Shown here piece after piece: positions 5,705-6,420 of a stretch of 6,420 nucleotides of DNA. Position numbers and translations under genes: made by a program. The DNA is from JBKHJZ01 sp046537875 (GTDB taxonomy: Bacteria > Actinomycetota > Acidimicrobiia > Acidimicrobiales > VFJN01): positions 1 through 6,420 of the forward strand of contig JBKHJZ010000181.1 in NCBI GenBank assembly GCA_046537875.1, written 5' to 3'. The stretch's first letter is position 1, and the number at the start of each line of letters is the position of its first letter. Under the pieces are notes generated by a model that did not search any database, was not told where the DNA came from, and saw only the letters and a list, made by a program, of their open reading frames with translations.

Positions 5705-6420
5705 ATGGGCAAGGCTTCGTCCGCCAAGAAGGTCGCACGTGCGGCCGGGACCGGGGCCCGGTCGTCGAAGCGCCGCAACCTGGTGTTCCCGGGCGCGATC
5801 GCCGCGATCGTGGTGCTCGGCATCGCGTTGATCGTCATCGCCGCCGGCGACCGCAGGTCGGAGGCCGACGTGCGGCCCATCCTGGGTGACCACTGGCACG
5901 CCGCGTACGGCTTCTACGTCTGCGACGGCTTCCAGCCGCACCTCGACACCTTCGAGGGTCGGGCGGGCATCCACACGCACGGCGACGGCGTCATCCACAT
6001 CCACCCCTACTCGTCCTCGGGGACCGGCGAGAACGCCACGATGAGGACCTTCCTCGAGGACGCGGACGCGGAGCTGTCCGACGACACCCTCCGCATCGGC
6101 GACGAGTCCTGGACCGAGGGGGACCAGACCTGCGGCGACCAGGAGGCCGAGCTGGTGGTCGCCCACTGGGAGAACGTCCAGACCAACGACGGGGATCCGG
6201 AGATCCTCGACAGCGACCTCGACGGCATCCACTTCACCGAGGACGCGGCCGGGTACACGATCGCGTTCGTTCCCGAGGGCACCACCGACATCCCGAAGCC
6301 GCCCACCGCGGGGAACCTCGCAGAGCTCGGCGCGGTGGACGCGGGTGGACAGGTCCCGGCGGAAGGCGACGAGGGTGTGCCCCCGGGAGCGGAAGGCGAC
6401 GGCAGCCAGCCCGAGGCGCC
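5705..6420 (+). CDS. Membrane-anchored His-rich extracytoplasmic protein of unknown function, C-terminus cut by window edge
   Basis: I do not recognise a named family, though I recall similar unnamed actinobacterial proteins. 238 residues are visible. An N-terminal Lys/Arg-rich cytoplasmic tail (1-25) is followed by one hydrophobic helix (about 26-47, VLGIALIVIAAG at its end) with no cleavage or lipobox motif, so it is probably a signal anchor with the rest outside. The outer domain opens with DHWHAAYGFYVCDGF (62-76) and continues GIHTHGDGVIHIHPYSSS (88-105): seven His in residues 63-100, mostly as H-x-H pairs, resembling a metal site. C73 and C143 are the only outer cysteines and could form a disulfide. 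GENATM (108-113) and EGDQTCGD (138-145) look like conserved turns; a mixed strand region runs to about 190, followed by an acidic Pro/Gly tail (from 195) with a near repeat AEGD. ATG at 5705 is chosen because the basic tail and helix start properly there. No enzyme fold is evident. It is separated from the glycosyltransferases by 46 bases, so shared function is uncertain. Confidence 0.82.
   Translation, partial: MGKASSAKKVARAAGTGARSSKRRNLVFPGAIAAIVVLGIALIVIAAGDRRSEADVRPILGDHWHAAYGFYVCDGFQPHLDTFEGRAGIHTHGDGVIHIHPYSSSGTGENATMRTFLEDADAELSDDTLRIGDESWTEGDQTCGDQEAELVVAHWENVQTNDGDPEILDSDLDGIHFTEDAAGYTIAFVPEGTTDIPKPPTAGNLAELGAVDAGGQVPAEGDEGVPPGAEGDGSQPEA
6359..6401 (+). repeat. Short direct repeat in the acidic tail of the His-rich protein
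   Basis: The 13-mer GCGGAAGGCGACG occurs at 6359-6371 and again at 6389-6401, a 30-base period that keeps frame and encodes AEGD twice. Low-complexity acidic Pro/Gly linker; possibly the start of a longer tandem array beyond the window. Confidence 0.5.

Noticed and set aside
4120..5880. A 586-codon minus-strand frame opposite the second and third glycosyltransferases and the start of the His-rich gene.
   Set aside because: Arg/His/Pro/Gly-rich composition with no motifs, fully covered by two confident plus-strand genes with strong family signatures.
1..6420. Mobile elements, CRISPR arrays, tRNA or other RNA genes, riboswitches, anomalous-composition islands.
   Set aside because: No transposase or integrase motif, no regular repeat-spacer pattern, no tRNA-like fold and no visible drop in GC anywhere in the window.

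Overview
The window is very GC-rich and densely coded, with near-total G/C at third codon positions and Shine-Dalgarno or possibly leaderless starts. This points to a high-GC actinobacterium. The wording of the first glycosyltransferase, the antiporter and the last protein reminds me of Acidimicrobiia (Iamia-like lineages), but that is memory-based inference. No RNA gene, CRISPR array, insertion sequence or phage gene is visible.

Layout. Two transcription units diverge from a 102-base gap (2045-2146). The minus-strand unit runs leftward: a GDP-L-fucose synthase (971-2044), then a Ca2+/cation antiporter-family membrane protein whose reading frame leaves the left edge (1-974). The plus-strand unit holds three GT4-type glycosyltransferases with no spacing between them: 2147-3271, 3272-4408 (starts on the base after the previous stop) and 4405-5658 (4-base GTGA overlap). 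After a 46-base gap with a 7-bp inverted repeat, a membrane-anchored, histidine-rich extracytoplasmic protein of unknown function begins at 5705 and runs off the right edge.

How the genes fit together. The epimerase would make GDP-L-fucose, and the third glycosyltransferase resembles the WcaI/WbuB group, whose characterised or proposed members act in fucose- or N-acetylfucosamine-containing polysaccharides. The simplest reading is part of a cell-surface glycan locus with a fucose (or related 6-deoxyhexose) residue. GDP-mannose 4,6-dehydratase, polymerase and flippase are not in the window. The antiporter and the His-rich protein have no obvious role in glycan synthesis.

Most worth a second look: the His-rich, Cys-pair, membrane-anchored protein at the right end, which may be an uncharacterised metal-binding domain; the antiporter, whose first alpha repeat has lost the acidic residue kept in the second; and a shared TACGNTGG box 8-9 bases before two ATG codons, suggesting leaderless promoters.
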